The notes under the pieces were generated by a model. It saw nothing but the letters and a program-made list of their open reading frames with translations, was not told the DNA's origin and ran no database searches. The translations under genes were made by a program, and so were the position numbers. Of a DNA stretch of 31,519 nucleotides, positions 20,820 through 29,982 are shown piece by piece (position 1 is the first letter of the stretch; each line of letters begins with the position of its first letter). The DNA lies in IMG/VR virus record IMGVR_UViG_3300033183_000153, positions 1 through 31,519 of that record. One strand, written 5' to 3'. Source of the stretch: a virus.

Positions 20820-23800
20820 TATTCTTCCTCCTCTGCATTAGGTTCTGAGGTGTTGGAGTCCATATTGCCAATGTTCTTGATTTCTTCTAAGATATCAGAA
20901 CATTGTTCGTCACTATTCTCAGCATTTTCAGTCTTCTTTCTTCCAATAACAGGTTGGTGATTTGAGCCAATGAATTTAGAGCTTACTTTGATTGTATAAT
21001 CTTGGTTTGTATTTCCTAGGTTATATTCAACTTTTTTCACAATATAGTATCCTCCCAACCCTAGAATGTTAGAAATTGTCCCTGATTTATGTGGATTGGA
21101 ATCTCCAAATATTTCATAATCCTTGCCATTCGTCTCTAGTTGGATTAACGGATCTTCTCTCATTGTGTTTCCCCAATCGTTCAAGATAAACTCGAACACA
21201 ACACCGGGATAAAAGAAGGTGTTAGCATTTCGATCCTTAAACATAAAGTCCAAATCATATACGTTAGCTAATAGAGACAAACTTCCATAGTCATTATTGA
21301 AATATCTAGCTTCTCTTAAATACGGAGCTGAGTTTTTTGAAAGGCTTACATCGGATAATGAGTTGTATCTTGTGTTCTTTGTTCCATACACTATGCAAGG
21401 TGTGTGAGGGTTTTCGTTGAATTTCTTTTGCACAAAGCTTGCATTGGTTTGTTGATAAAATATTATGTAGTCTCTTGTTTCTCCAATTTTTGCTTGAGGC
21501 ATTCTTGGGAGAAGAGGAGAATCTGAATCAGGAATATTTAAGAAATACCCTTCAATTGTCTTATCTACTTGAGTCGGTGCAAGTTTTAGATCCTCAGTTC
21601 TGGAAGTAGTGTGAAACATAAACCTATAGTTTGGAGGTCGAGAGTCCGTTCCTTTATTGCATTCTAATCCCAAATATCTGTCGATAAATCCAATCAAGAA
21701 GCTTCTCAAGAATGTTACAGCAGGATAAAAAGATAAATCTTTTGAGGTAACATTATCGTCAAACCACCTTGCAAAGGCTCCTAGGTCTACCGGTAGATCC
21801 AATGGCTTAACAATCCTATCGTTATCAAGTTTTATATTCCCAAATATGGCAGTCAGGTTCTCCAAAGCTCCTCCGTCATTTGTTAGTACACCAGAGGTTA
21901 CAACGTCAAGCAAATCTCCGAGAGCGCAAAAGGTGGAGGTATAAACTCCTCCAATACCAATTTTACTTCGAGAGTCTACATTTTCATCAGATTCTGGGTT
22001 CAATGCCTCTTCTAAGTCCTTGTCTGTTGTTGCTTGTATGGTGTTATCTGCGGAAACCTTTTCGATGAAATATCTAACATTAGTGTTCCCGTCTGCTCTG
22101 AATATACCCTTTGCCGAGGAAATCAGTTGAGACTTGTTTATTAATGCCTTATACGCCTTACCTTCCGATATTAGCTTGTTGATTATTGTCGATACTTTAT
22201 TTTTGGATACATTGTTGTCAATCCATTGTTGTTCGAGTTGTTTTGCTGCATTTAAATGAACCTCTTTACAGCTCCCAAGAGACTTTAGTTCGCTTATTTT
22301 TTCTTTTATCTGCTTTCTTTGAGAGCGCAATTCAGCAGTAGACAAGATATCATTCTTAGGCATAGAATAGTTTGTCTCGAAGTATCCTCGATAGTTTATG
22401 GTAAACAAGGTGGAGCCTGTATTTGAATCTCGAGATATTGAATGATCAATCGTCGTTAGATCAACTATGATAGAGTTTGCTTCGCTATCTTTTAGTTCGT
22501 CCTTGAATACATGCAGTCTTACTCGCGAAAAGCTTGGATCATATTCGTTGATATCTGTTTTGTTTTTGGCTTCTAAGGATTTATTTTTTGATATCTTTCC
22601 TGTATTTGGAAGTGTAACCAAATGAAACAATTCTAAGACTTCTGTGTTCTCTCCAAACTGTATAGGTTCTGAAATTGGACACTTCAAGGTATCCAAAGAG
22701 CTTACCTTAAATGTCATAGTAACTTGAACGTCCTTTCTTGCTGTAGAAGGATTTGTTCCTTCATAAACAATGTCAATAGAGTCAATGTTAAACTCGTCTC
22801 TTTTGAAAATATTGTTATTAGTTATTGTTTCCCACAGGCCCTGATTGTCTGCTTTGTAATAATTGCTTTTCATGTTGTTTTTATTTAAGAAGATTCTTGT
22901 TTGTTGTAAATTTCCCTCATCGTCGCTGTAAATCCAATAAAGTCTAGAGTTCAATGTTGCCTTTTTGTTTGAGCCCATGAAGTCTCTAGATACTCCGCCT
23001 GATCCCCAATATTTATTTAAGATCAACTTGTTTAATAATCCGTCGTCCTCTTGCGTGGCAATAAAGTGAGGAGGCAGAGTTCGGTTAAAGTAATTTGCTT
23101 CTCTTAGTTCTTCTTCATTTAACTTTGGGTTAAAATCTTTATACCAAGGAGGAAAGATAAAATTCTGTTTTGTGTTTTGAATTGGTAATTCTCTTCCAAT
23201 CTTATTAACCAAGAAGCATTGCATAAGTTCTGTGATTTTTGCTGGGTCTGACTTTAAGTCAATTACCTGAAGACCAGACTCTCTAGCTACGTTGTTGTAA
23301 GCATTTAAGAGATCCTCTGTGCCTTCTCCAACTGAGGCGTCTCTTAACTCTTCGAGTGAGGGGGTTTCTCCCTCTTCGGTCTTAAATTTTTGCAAGAACT
23401 TTAGAACTTTGATATCAAATGTGACATCTTGAGGATAATCATTTAGAAAGATTCTTCTGTATGAGTCTCTTAATCTTTGTTCGATTATGATACTATCTGG
23501 CTCTTTTCTTTTATTGGGGCCTTCAATAAGATTCCAAGGGTAGCTAATTTTGGAACTTGCATTAGGTCTATATAGGTTCATAGCAAAGTCCCAATCGAGT
23601 ATTTCAGAACCAGAATCTTTAGAGTTTACGTGGCTTAATAATATAGAGTGAATTTCTGAATTATTTATGTGTTTTATCACCTCTTCTTTAGAGACCCAAT
23701 TTTTTATTTTTTCTCTGAAGTAAGAATTATATATGTAATTCTTAAGCTCTTTTAGCTCATATAGCTTTTCCAAGTGCGGATATTGCATTTGTCTAATAAA

Positions 23801-24187
23801 AAGAAATAAGTAATGAAGATCCTCTTCATTATTTATATCTAAGACTCTAGAAGTGGAATAGTTTGCTTCGTCATAAAAAGGGTGTGCTTCTTTAAATAAT
23901 CTTTTAGGCACCCCTAATAAATGACCAACCAATGAAATGCGCTGTTCTTCCCAGATCTCATTCCATTCAACAGTTAAGAAGTGCATACCCTTTAGGAACC
24001 ACTTTGGGCTACTTATTTTTCCGCTAATTTTTCTGGCACCAGCATAGATATCATAAGAGGGATCTGAATTTTTGGAAATTTGCTTTAGCTGCTCCTCGTA
24101 TCTCTTAGATATTTCGAAAGAAGCCACTCCTTTAAAATTCAAAATCTCTCCAGTCGGAGGATTATAGTAATCTTCGTAATTTATCAT
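20819..24187 (-). CDS. Giant tail/baseplate protein, hub candidate, 1122 aa
   Basis: The largest gene in the window, and not clearly recognised. The C-terminal region (about 1010-1090) has a pattern common in phage baseplate hub and late-control-D-like proteins: FYPGVVFEFILNDWG, later GLGGYYIVKKVEYNLGN and DYTIKVSSKFIGSNHQ. The N-terminal ~250 residues are helical and aromatic. The centre is mixed, with a helical stretch around RSQRKQIKEKISELKSLGS that may be a coiled coil. It ends in an acidic tail. GAGG is the SD, formed by the end of the LysM gene. Position after tape measure and LysM genes supports a hub or central baseplate role (T4 gp27/gp5 region), which is inference. Confidence 0.6.
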   Translation of the reverse strand: MINYEDYYNPPTGEILNFKGVASFEISKRYEEQLKQISKNSDPSYDIYAGARKISGKISSPKWFLKGMHFLTVEWNEIWEEQRISLVGHLLGVPKRLFKEAHPFYDEANYSTSRVLDINNEEDLHYLFLFIRQMQYPHLEKLYELKELKNYIYNSYFREKIKNWVSKEEVIKHINNSEIHSILLSHVNSKDSGSEILDWDFAMNLYRPNASSKISYPWNLIEGPNKRKEPDSIIIEQRLRDSYRRIFLNDYPQDVTFDIKVLKFLQKFKTEEGETPSLEELRDASVGEGTEDLLNAYNNVARESGLQVIDLKSDPAKITELMQCFLVNKIGRELPIQNTKQNFIFPPWYKDFNPKLNEEELREANYFNRTLPPHFIATQEDDGLLNKLILNKYWGSGGVSRDFMGSNKKATLNSRLYWIYSDDEGNLQQTRIFLNKNNMKSNYYKADNQGLWETITNNNIFKRDEFNIDSIDIVYEGTNPSTARKDVQVTMTFKVSSLDTLKCPISEPIQFGENTEVLELFHLVTLPNTGKISKNKSLEAKNKTDINEYDPSFSRVRLHVFKDELKDSEANSIIVDLTTIDHSISRDSNTGSTLFTINYRGYFETNYSMPKNDILSTAELRSQRKQIKEKISELKSLGSCKEVHLNAAKQLEQQWIDNNVSKNKVSTIINKLISEGKAYKALINKSQLISSAKGIFRADGNTNVRYFIEKVSADNTIQATTDKDLEEALNPESDENVDSRSKIGIGGVYTSTFCALGDLLDVVTSGVLTNDGGALENLTAIFGNIKLDNDRIVKPLDLPVDLGAFARWFDDNVTSKDLSFYPAVTFLRSFLIGFIDRYLGLECNKGTDSRPPNYRFMFHTTSRTEDLKLAPTQVDKTIEGYFLNIPDSDSPLLPRMPQAKIGETRDYIIFYQQTNASFVQKKFNENPHTPCIVYGTKNTRYNSLSDVSLSKNSAPYLREARYFNNDYGSLSLLANVYDLDFMFKDRNANTFFYPGVVFEFILNDWGNTMREDPLIQLETNGKDYEIFGDSNPHKSGTISNILGLGGYYIVKKVEYNLGNTNQDYTIKVSSKFIGSNHQPVIGRKKTENAENSDEQCSDILEEIKNIGNMDSNTSEPNAEEEE

Positions 24188-24189
24188 TT

Positions 24190-24516
24190 CTACCTCATTG
24201 CCTCAGCTATTAAGTAAGCGTTTTCTGGGATATAAATCACGTCTCCGATTGAACAGTGGTTATCCGTTGGCTTCTTGTTGATAATTGCAAGAGTCCACCA
24301 TAGACTAGTGTCTCCAATGTATTTGTCCGCTAGCTTCCAAAAGGTATCTCCTTGAGACCAAATATGTTCTTCGAGGATTTGAAATTCTTTACCTGAGAGT
24401 TTGCTGAAATTCTTTGTTCTCGTAATTTTTATATGCTTTACGCCTCTTTTCTCAAAGAGATCGAAGTATAAATCATTATTGAGGATTGCCTCTCTATCAT
24501 TATAGAATTTTGCCAT
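24190..24516 (-). CDS. LysM baseplate protein (gp53-like)
   Basis: 108 aa. Residues about 51-96 have the LysM layout: HIWSQGDTFWKLADKYIGD, a tryptophan-rich turn (TSLWWTLAIINK) and the closing GDVIYIPEN. Small LysM proteins in contractile-tailed phages belong to the baseplate (T4 gp53 in the wedge; a related one near the hub in other myophages). The N-terminal 45 residues form a separate segment. It lies three bases before the 1122-aa gene. The SD is weak, so it may rely on coupling to the gene upstream. Confidence 0.75.
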   Translation of the reverse strand: MAKFYNDREAILNNDLYFDLFEKRGVKHIKITRTKNFSKLSGKEFQILEEHIWSQGDTFWKLADKYIGDTSLWWTLAIINKKPTDNHCSIGDVIYIPENAYLIAEAMR

Positions 24517-24519
24517 ATC

Positions 24520-25959
24520 TTATTTGAACCTCACTGTCTTTCTATTGAATGGAAAAAGGTAGTTGTCATTTGTTATCTTTATTTTTCCTCCGTCTAGCTT
24601 TTCAACTTCGTAGGGGTATATCACTGAACCGTCTTCTTCTTCTCCGTCTGAGCTTAGATCTATAGAGATCTTAAAAGCTTTTGGGTACATTTTTCCACTT
24701 GAATCTTCAAAGAATCCTGAATCTGATACGATATCTAAATTCATTGTTTCAAAGTTTAACTTAATTAGTCCACTTTTTAAACTATTTTCTTGGCTAATTG
24801 GGTCTGGGATTGCTCGAGGTGCGCCACCTTTTTCAATAAAGCCGGGTATATATATTTCTGCCGGTGCTCCTCTTTCGCCTGTTTCATTTTGGTCAAATGG
24901 TCGATAAAACATTCGCATTAGTTTTTGAATTTGATAGCAATTGAATTCTGCTTCCTCAGCGTTTCTTGAAGGAATACTGAATTCTACCAAATAAGAAAGT
25001 TTCTTTGGGGTGGTTGGGATACCGTGATCCCTACCTCTACCAACATTAATGTTTTTGTTTTCAACTTGATAATGATTTGTTGCGTAATCTCTCTTGAAGT
25101 TGTCAATAAATCCGGGAAATAAAACTTTGTTTCCATTTCTTACAATGTAAATGTAGGTAGATTGTGAACCCAAAAAGGATAGTTTCTCTGTAAACACTTT
25201 GTTTAAGGAAGTTTCTTCTGGTATAGATAAGAATGGGAAAAACTTGTTGTCCCCCGTTGCGTACTTCCCCTCTGTTGTAAAGGCTAGGATTGGTCTTTTC
25301 TCTGTAACGTCAGAGTTGGCGTCATAATTCAATGTTAAATTCAATGATATGACCTTTGGAAAAGGAAAGTTATTTGCCTGCCCTCCGGATATTCCCGAGT
25401 CATATTCAAAGAATCCCATATCCATATCCGGCTCAAATGTTATTTTCTCGAGATAACAAGGAAAGCCATGTTTCTTGATTTGACTAAACGAACTTATATT
25501 TGGAAGCTGTCCTCCAAAGTCTTTTCCGGAGTTTATTAAGTTTCTCATGAAAACATAAAATGGAGCCAATACATCATCGTCCATGTCACTAGGAGAATCC
25601 AATAACAGGTTTTGCAAAGCTTCAATTTTTGCTAGATTATTTCGAGACTCATTAACGGAATGGGCAGGAATCTTTAAGGACAAATCAAAAGTCATATCCC
25701 CAACTGCTTCCTTATATACTTTTCCCCACTTATCTTTCTCGTCTGAAAACTCAATATCTTTTGTTAGATTTAGTTTTAAATCTTGAATAAATGCTTTAAA
25801 TGGGAGAATAAACTTTGTTTCACCATGCCCAATCCACAGAATGTCTCGTCCATTGTTGGAGCCGTCAATACCATAGTTTTGCCAAGTTGGAGATACCGGC
25901 GAGGAATGATATAACTTGCTTAACTCATAGGGTCCTTTGGCTCTCGGTTGTCTGCTCAT
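24520..25959 (-). CDS. Tail/baseplate structural protein, 479 aa
   Basis: Not assigned to a named family. The protein is beta-rich with repeated strand patterns (GDMTFDLSLKIPAHSVNE, ISLNLTLNYDANSD, LSYLVEFSIPSRNAEE), followed by GAPAEIYIPGFIEKGGAPRA and a C-terminal ISIDLSSDGEEED. The repeated F-x-L-x-L-x-I-P segments near helices suggest that it contains tube-like or duplicated domains. The start overlaps the tape measure stop (TAATG). In T4 the genes after the tape measure (gp48, gp54) initiate the tail tube on the baseplate, so a similar job is plausible here but unproven. Confidence 0.6.
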   Translation of the reverse strand: MSRQPRAKGPYELSKLYHSSPVSPTWQNYGIDGSNNGRDILWIGHGETKFILPFKAFIQDLKLNLTKDIEFSDEKDKWGKVYKEAVGDMTFDLSLKIPAHSVNESRNNLAKIEALQNLLLDSPSDMDDDVLAPFYVFMRNLINSGKDFGGQLPNISSFSQIKKHGFPCYLEKITFEPDMDMGFFEYDSGISGGQANNFPFPKVISLNLTLNYDANSDVTEKRPILAFTTEGKYATGDNKFFPFLSIPEETSLNKVFTEKLSFLGSQSTYIYIVRNGNKVLFPGFIDNFKRDYATNHYQVENKNINVGRGRDHGIPTTPKKLSYLVEFSIPSRNAEEAEFNCYQIQKLMRMFYRPFDQNETGERGAPAEIYIPGFIEKGGAPRAIPDPISQENSLKSGLIKLNFETMNLDIVSDSGFFEDSSGKMYPKAFKISIDLSSDGEEEDGSVIYPYEVEKLDGGKIKITNDNYLFPFNRKTVRFK

Positions 25960-28307
25960 TATCCTGCTCCCGATATAACGTCTTTGATTATTGAACGAAG
26001 CTCGGAGCCGTCAAGGAACACCTTAACATTGACCTCGGGGCTCTTGATCTTTGGAATATTAACATCAACAGTGATATTACCAGCGTTTATTCCGCCCAAT
26101 GCAGCCCCATTTGCCATTATAGCAGAGGTTGCTTGGGGTGTTGCGGTAATAGCAATGAAAGAGTCCTTTAAGGCACCTTCAAGGCCCGCTACGACGCCTT
26201 TAACTTTTGAGAGTCCGGAGACCATTTTGTCAACACCAACTCCCATCATATATACTGCACTAGCAACAGAAACAAGAGAAGCAACAAACACGGCCATTCC
26301 AATTGCAACTAATGGATTTGCAAACATCATTCCGATTGAGGATAGAGCTATACCAAGTTGCATTAAAGGCGCAGCTAGTTTTGGAAGAACTTCTTCGAGG
26401 CCTGCGAGGGTCACCAAAAATTCCTTAAGAGAATACACCAACAATGCAACTGAAGCAAACATTAGTGCCAAAGCTCCTGCCACCAAAGCTCCTCCGGAGT
26501 AATTCAATACAGCAAAGGCAGCTGCTAAAACAAGAACAGTTCCGGCCAAGAACATGAATACATGAACGAATCTAGGGTTAATCTTCATATTAAGCAAGGT
26601 CGCTATACCAAACATTACTAACCCAAAAATACCAGTAGCCGCATTTAATCCATAGAAGGCAATAGCTAAACCTGACACCCCAGCAGCCATTAAATATAGT
26701 CCTGACGTAATATGACCACTCATAAGAAGGTAAGCAGCAACTCCCATTACCAACCCGAAGACTCCCAATGAGACATTGAGTTTTTTAAATGAGACTTCTG
26801 CGATTAAATTTGCTTTGGCTAAGGCTTGCATGCCCAAAGCAACGTCAGATAATAACTTAAGTGTTCCAAGTACGGCAACAGTAGCTTTTACGGCAATTCC
26901 AAATGCCATAAGCATTTTAATTAACTCTTTGTTTTCAATTATGAATTTACTGAAGGCTTGTACGCTTTTGATAATCCCTGTCATTAAATCTTTGTTTTCA
27001 ATTATCATTTGCTGAAATTGCATTTGAAGCTGTTGCATAATTGGAACAAACTTTTCTGTAACTTTGTTTAGTTCCTCTTGTGTTTTCTTGGCTTCTTCTT
27101 GTTGAAGTTTGTATTGTTCAACTTCTGCTGCGGACATGTTAATGAACCTTCCGGCTGAGCCTACGTCCATTCCAAGAGTGTCTGCAATATATTGTTGAGT
27201 GAACTTATCTAGGGTATTGAAGTCTCCGATTGTTGTTTGGATTTGATTTCTCAGCATATCCAACCTTTCTTCGTGATCCATATTTAACATATCAACTGTC
27301 GAAAGCTGAGTTCCCAAGACTGCATTTAACTTTCCTGCTGAGTCTGCTGCTGAATCAAAGGTGTCAAACTTATCCGCCAAAGTAATCAATGCTGATATCT
27401 CTATACCTGTGGCCTTTGCTTGTGCCGCTAGACCCTTGAATACTTGGCCTATTCTGTCTCCGTAGATTGCAAAGCGTCCTGAGACTGATTGGAAGTCGCT
27501 AATCATTTTTGAGGCCGTTACACCCATTCCTTCGCCGGAGGTTGCAATCTCTCTGGTTAAATTCATTGCCGCTTGCTCACTCATTCCAAGAGAACGATTC
27601 AAGAAATCTGCACTACCTGCTGTGGACTCCATTGATACGCCCAACTTTGACATTAGAGCCATATTTTCCACTAATTGAGTGTTTAATGCTGAATTGCTCT
27701 GGTGAAAAGCTGAGAATGAGGAGGCTAGAGTCTGAAATCCTTGCCCTGCTTCTTGCAATGTGACGCCTGCACGACCTGTTGCGGCAACAACGTCTGTCAT
27801 TTCATGAGCTAGATTTGCAGCAATACCAGTTGAGCTACTGAATGCTTTGGGCACCTCGTCAACTGCTTTGATCAAATTAAATATAGAATCTAGAGATACG
27901 CCTAGATATTTGTTCATTGAATCAATAGCTTCTACGGCCTTCTTTTTTGCTGAGGTAATGGCGTTCATTCCTTTTTCAAGGTTTGCTAATGTTTTCTGAG
28001 CCTCTTTGTTTCCATTGATTGCTTCTGTTGTTAATTCTGCTAGTTTTTGTTTAGCGTTTTTACCTAGAATCCCCATTGCGTCTAGTTGTTTTTCTAGAGC
28101 CTTAAGGGTTTCCTGCACAGCATCTGCGCCCTGCTCTTGGATCTTTTTCCATTGCTCTTCTGTCATTTTGAGTCTCTTGGAAAGATCCTCGAGTCCCTCA
28201 AAAGCTTTGCTAAAATCTTCTACTACTGTTTTTTTTGTTCCGCTTTCACCTTCTAGAGCGCTATCTACTCCACCTTCGGTTATGCTTCCTGATCCGCCTG
28301 TTGCCAT
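25959..28307 (-). CDS. Tail tape measure protein
   Basis: 782 aa. The first ~450 residues are long Ala/Lys/Glu-rich helices typical of tape measures (for example KQLDAMGILGKNAKQKLAEL). From about 460 to 690 several hydrophobic Ala/Gly/Leu segments follow (GLYLMAAGVSGLAIAFYG, GTVLVLAAAFAVLNYSGGAL), as in tape measures that insert into the host membrane on DNA ejection. Residues after 700 are a beta-type tail (VDVNIPKIKSPEVNVKVFLD). Tape length sets the tail length; by the usual ~1.5 A per residue it would allow a tail near 110 nm. It follows a terminator and the AACTATTTAT element, with GAGGG as SD. Confidence 0.9.
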   Translation of the reverse strand: MATGGSGSITEGGVDSALEGESGTKKTVVEDFSKAFEGLEDLSKRLKMTEEQWKKIQEQGADAVQETLKALEKQLDAMGILGKNAKQKLAELTTEAINGNKEAQKTLANLEKGMNAITSAKKKAVEAIDSMNKYLGVSLDSIFNLIKAVDEVPKAFSSSTGIAANLAHEMTDVVAATGRAGVTLQEAGQGFQTLASSFSAFHQSNSALNTQLVENMALMSKLGVSMESTAGSADFLNRSLGMSEQAAMNLTREIATSGEGMGVTASKMISDFQSVSGRFAIYGDRIGQVFKGLAAQAKATGIEISALITLADKFDTFDSAADSAGKLNAVLGTQLSTVDMLNMDHEERLDMLRNQIQTTIGDFNTLDKFTQQYIADTLGMDVGSAGRFINMSAAEVEQYKLQQEEAKKTQEELNKVTEKFVPIMQQLQMQFQQMIIENKDLMTGIIKSVQAFSKFIIENKELIKMLMAFGIAVKATVAVLGTLKLLSDVALGMQALAKANLIAEVSFKKLNVSLGVFGLVMGVAAYLLMSGHITSGLYLMAAGVSGLAIAFYGLNAATGIFGLVMFGIATLLNMKINPRFVHVFMFLAGTVLVLAAAFAVLNYSGGALVAGALALMFASVALLVYSLKEFLVTLAGLEEVLPKLAAPLMQLGIALSSIGMMFANPLVAIGMAVFVASLVSVASAVYMMGVGVDKMVSGLSKVKGVVAGLEGALKDSFIAITATPQATSAIMANGAALGGINAGNITVDVNIPKIKSPEVNVKVFLDGSELRSIIKDVISGAG

Positions 28308-28326
28308 ATAAAAACCCTCGCTAACA

Positions 28327-28336
28327 ATAAATAGTT
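28327..28336 (-). promoter_or_regulatory. Candidate late promoter element AACTATTTAT
   Basis: The minus strand reads AACTATTTAT, 19 bases before the tape measure ATG and directly after a terminator-like hairpin. It is identical to the element at 2190-2199, with the same GAGGGTTT downstream. The terminator on its 5' side makes a promoter here plausible. Confidence 0.4.
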
Positions 28337-28340
28337 CGCA

Positions 28341-28369
28341 AAAGAAAAGGTTGAGAAACTCTCAACCTT
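28341..28369 (-). terminator. Intrinsic terminator upstream of tape measure
   Basis: A perfect 9-bp stem (AAGGTTGAG with CTCAACCTT, five-base loop) followed by TTCTTT on the minus strand. The stop of the 54-aa gene lies at the foot of the stem. It would reduce transcription from the sheath-tube genes into the tape measure gene. Confidence 0.7.
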
Positions 28370-28532
28370 ACTTGTTCATTGCCTTCTTTGTATTTTCGGC
28401 TTCTTTCTCGTATTCCTGAACGGTTCTTTTTAGGAACCATTCTCGAAGACCAATCGGTAAGCTATATATTTCGGTTATAGACCAGCCGCCATAATGTTTG
28501 AGAATAAAGAAGGACTCATAGACTCCTTCCAT
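28368..28532 (-). CDS. 54-aa protein, tape-measure-adjacent, possibly frameshift-expressed
   Basis: A short frame reading MEGVYESFFILKHYGGWSIT, then EIYSLPIGLREWFLKRTVQE. The YGGWS..E.Y.LP..LR.WF pattern is what I recall from small proteins encoded next to gp26-like or tape measure genes in other myophages, so I believe it is real. It has no SD. It starts four bases after the stop of the gp26-like gene, in the +1 (equal to -2) frame relative to it, and the frame is open back through a run of seven T. It may be made by reinitiation or by frameshift. Its position is that of tail assembly chaperones. Confidence 0.65.
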   Translation of the reverse strand: MEGVYESFFILKHYGGWSITEIYSLPIGLREWFLKRTVQEYEKEAENTKKAMNK

Positions 28533-28536
28533 GTAC

Positions 28537-29361
28537 TCATCGGTCAGGCCAAAAAAAGTCAGTTCCTAATGGAACCGTTATTACCTCCTCATGATCGCAA
28601 TTACCACAAGCGAAGTTGGCCTCCATTTTAATATCGGGAGAAATGTTCTTTGAAGCTTCTCTCAAGACTCTTGAGTCTCCTGCTGGAAGATTATCAATTA
28701 CTTGATTGATTGTCATTGAATCCTTATATCCATTAAAGGCAAGGCAGAATCTTCTCATTTGTTCCGTTAGAATATTTTCGAGAGGATCTTTTTTGTCTTT
28801 CATGATTTCAATTTCGTCATGCCCTGTCATTGGAGCAATTGTGGCAACAATCTTAGACATTGGAAGAGTTACATTAAAAGTTCCATCTCCATTGTCGACA
28901 ATCTCTTCTCCGTATTGATCTCCGTGATAAACTTCGTGATCTGACAATTTAAACACAAATGGGTTGCTGTGTTGACAAGCTGGGCATTTGATTTTTGTTT
29001 TGTAGTCGTCTCCATAAGCTGAAGCTCTTGCGTGAATCAAAATAGAGTTTCTGTCTCCGACATACAAGTCCGAAGCATTAACTCCTGAATCTCTAACAAC
29101 ATTTTGAATCAATCTATCAATAGCCAACCCTTTCTTTAGCAAAGAACGATTTGTTAAGATATCTTCATCTTTTGCGGTCATGTACTTGATCTCAATTGAT
29201 TCTTTTCCATGCATTGGGTGGCCTTCCGGATATCTTCCCTTTGAGGGCAAGTCCACAAATTGGGTTGGGGTGATGAAGTCTAATGGGTTTGCCATTGGCA
29301 CTTCTTCCGTTTGCTGAGGTTTGTGTCCCTGCATTAAACGGTCTTCGTTGTTTCTTCTCAT
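28537..29361 (-). CDS. T4 gp26-like baseplate/hub assembly protein
   Basis: 274 aa. It matches the T4_baseplate family: FVDLPSKGRYPEGHPMHGKE near the N-terminus, then KYMTAKDEDILTNRSLLKKG and the helix IDRLIQNVVRDSGV. A zinc-ribbon-like site is visible as CPAC (about 129-132) and CGNC near the C-terminus. T4 gp26 is needed to assemble the baseplate hub. The gene follows two tube genes and precedes the tape measure, where other phages have tail assembly chaperones. Its last codons contain seven consecutive T just before the stop. GAGG is the SD. Confidence 0.75.
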   Translation of the reverse strand: MRRNNEDRLMQGHKPQQTEEVPMANPLDFITPTQFVDLPSKGRYPEGHPMHGKESIEIKYMTAKDEDILTNRSLLKKGLAIDRLIQNVVRDSGVNASDLYVGDRNSILIHARASAYGDDYKTKIKCPACQHSNPFVFKLSDHEVYHGDQYGEEIVDNGDGTFNVTLPMSKIVATIAPMTGHDEIEIMKDKKDPLENILTEQMRRFCLAFNGYKDSMTINQVIDNLPAGDSRVLREASKNISPDIKMEANFACGNCDHEEVITVPLGTDFFWPDR

Positions 29362-29375
29362 TATTACCTCTTTTA

Positions 29376-29969
29376 TTAATTAAGGGAGACTGTAGTTGTG
29401 TCTCCGTCTTTTTTTATTTGATTTGCGTCCTTGTAGACTGCATAATCATATTCAATCGTGAATGACAATTGAACAAATTCTGCTTCCCCATAAGCGTAGT
29501 CTCCCCAATCTACTTTTGAAATTATGGGGTTGTGAAGCTGCCAAAGCTCCATTATATCTCCAGTATCTTTGTCTAAGTGAGCCAATTTGACAACACTATC
29601 TGCAAAAGTTCTGCTCATAAAGCTGGCCTTTTCAGGCGTTGTCACATAAGGAGTATTTGGATAAGCCTCAACTTCTTCTGTGGGAGGTCTATATCCAGAT
29701 TTTCTTAACATATCCCAGAGGGCCTTGGTATCTTTCCAACCTTCTCCACCACCGGGAACCTTAACATCAGCTAAAGTCACTTCTACAGGATCCCATTTAA
29801 CAACACCGGGATATTTGTAGAAGTGATTTAAAAGCTTGTACTCTTGAGTTTCAACTGTAGCTGAGGGCTTCTTTACTGTTTTAACATTGTAGACAGCTTG
29901 ACCACCAATCATCAAAAGAAAATTGGATTTGGTCTTAGCTTGTATAGATTGATTTGTCCACCATGTCAT
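29376..29969 (-). CDS. Second gp19-like tail tube protein
   Basis: 197 aa. The pattern parallels the upstream tube gene: SNFLLMIGGQAVYNVKTVKK, then YKLLNHFYKYPGVVKWDPVE and VTLADVKVPGG, a helix at WDMLRKSGYRPP, and a closing WGDYAYGEAEFVQLSFTIEY. The duplicated set NH-x-(F/Y)-x-(F/Y)-PG-V-x-W is diagnostic of the T4 gp19 tube family. It may form a separate ring or tail-end segment, or mix with the other tube protein. SD is GAGG in the 13-base gap. Confidence 0.87.
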   Translation of the reverse strand: MTWWTNQSIQAKTKSNFLLMIGGQAVYNVKTVKKPSATVETQEYKLLNHFYKYPGVVKWDPVEVTLADVKVPGGGEGWKDTKALWDMLRKSGYRPPTEEVEAYPNTPYVTTPEKASFMSRTFADSVVKLAHLDKDTGDIMELWQLHNPIISKVDWGDYAYGEAEFVQLSFTIEYDYAVYKDANQIKKDGDTTTVSLN

Positions 29970-29982
29970 TTAGTGCCTCTGA

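Noticed and set aside
25948-26502. 184-aa plus-strand frame opposite the tape measure gene
   Set aside because: Its Ala/Thr/Pro-rich sequence is the antisense reading of Ala/Gly-rich tape measure codons; no SD, and no other plus-strand gene exists nearby.
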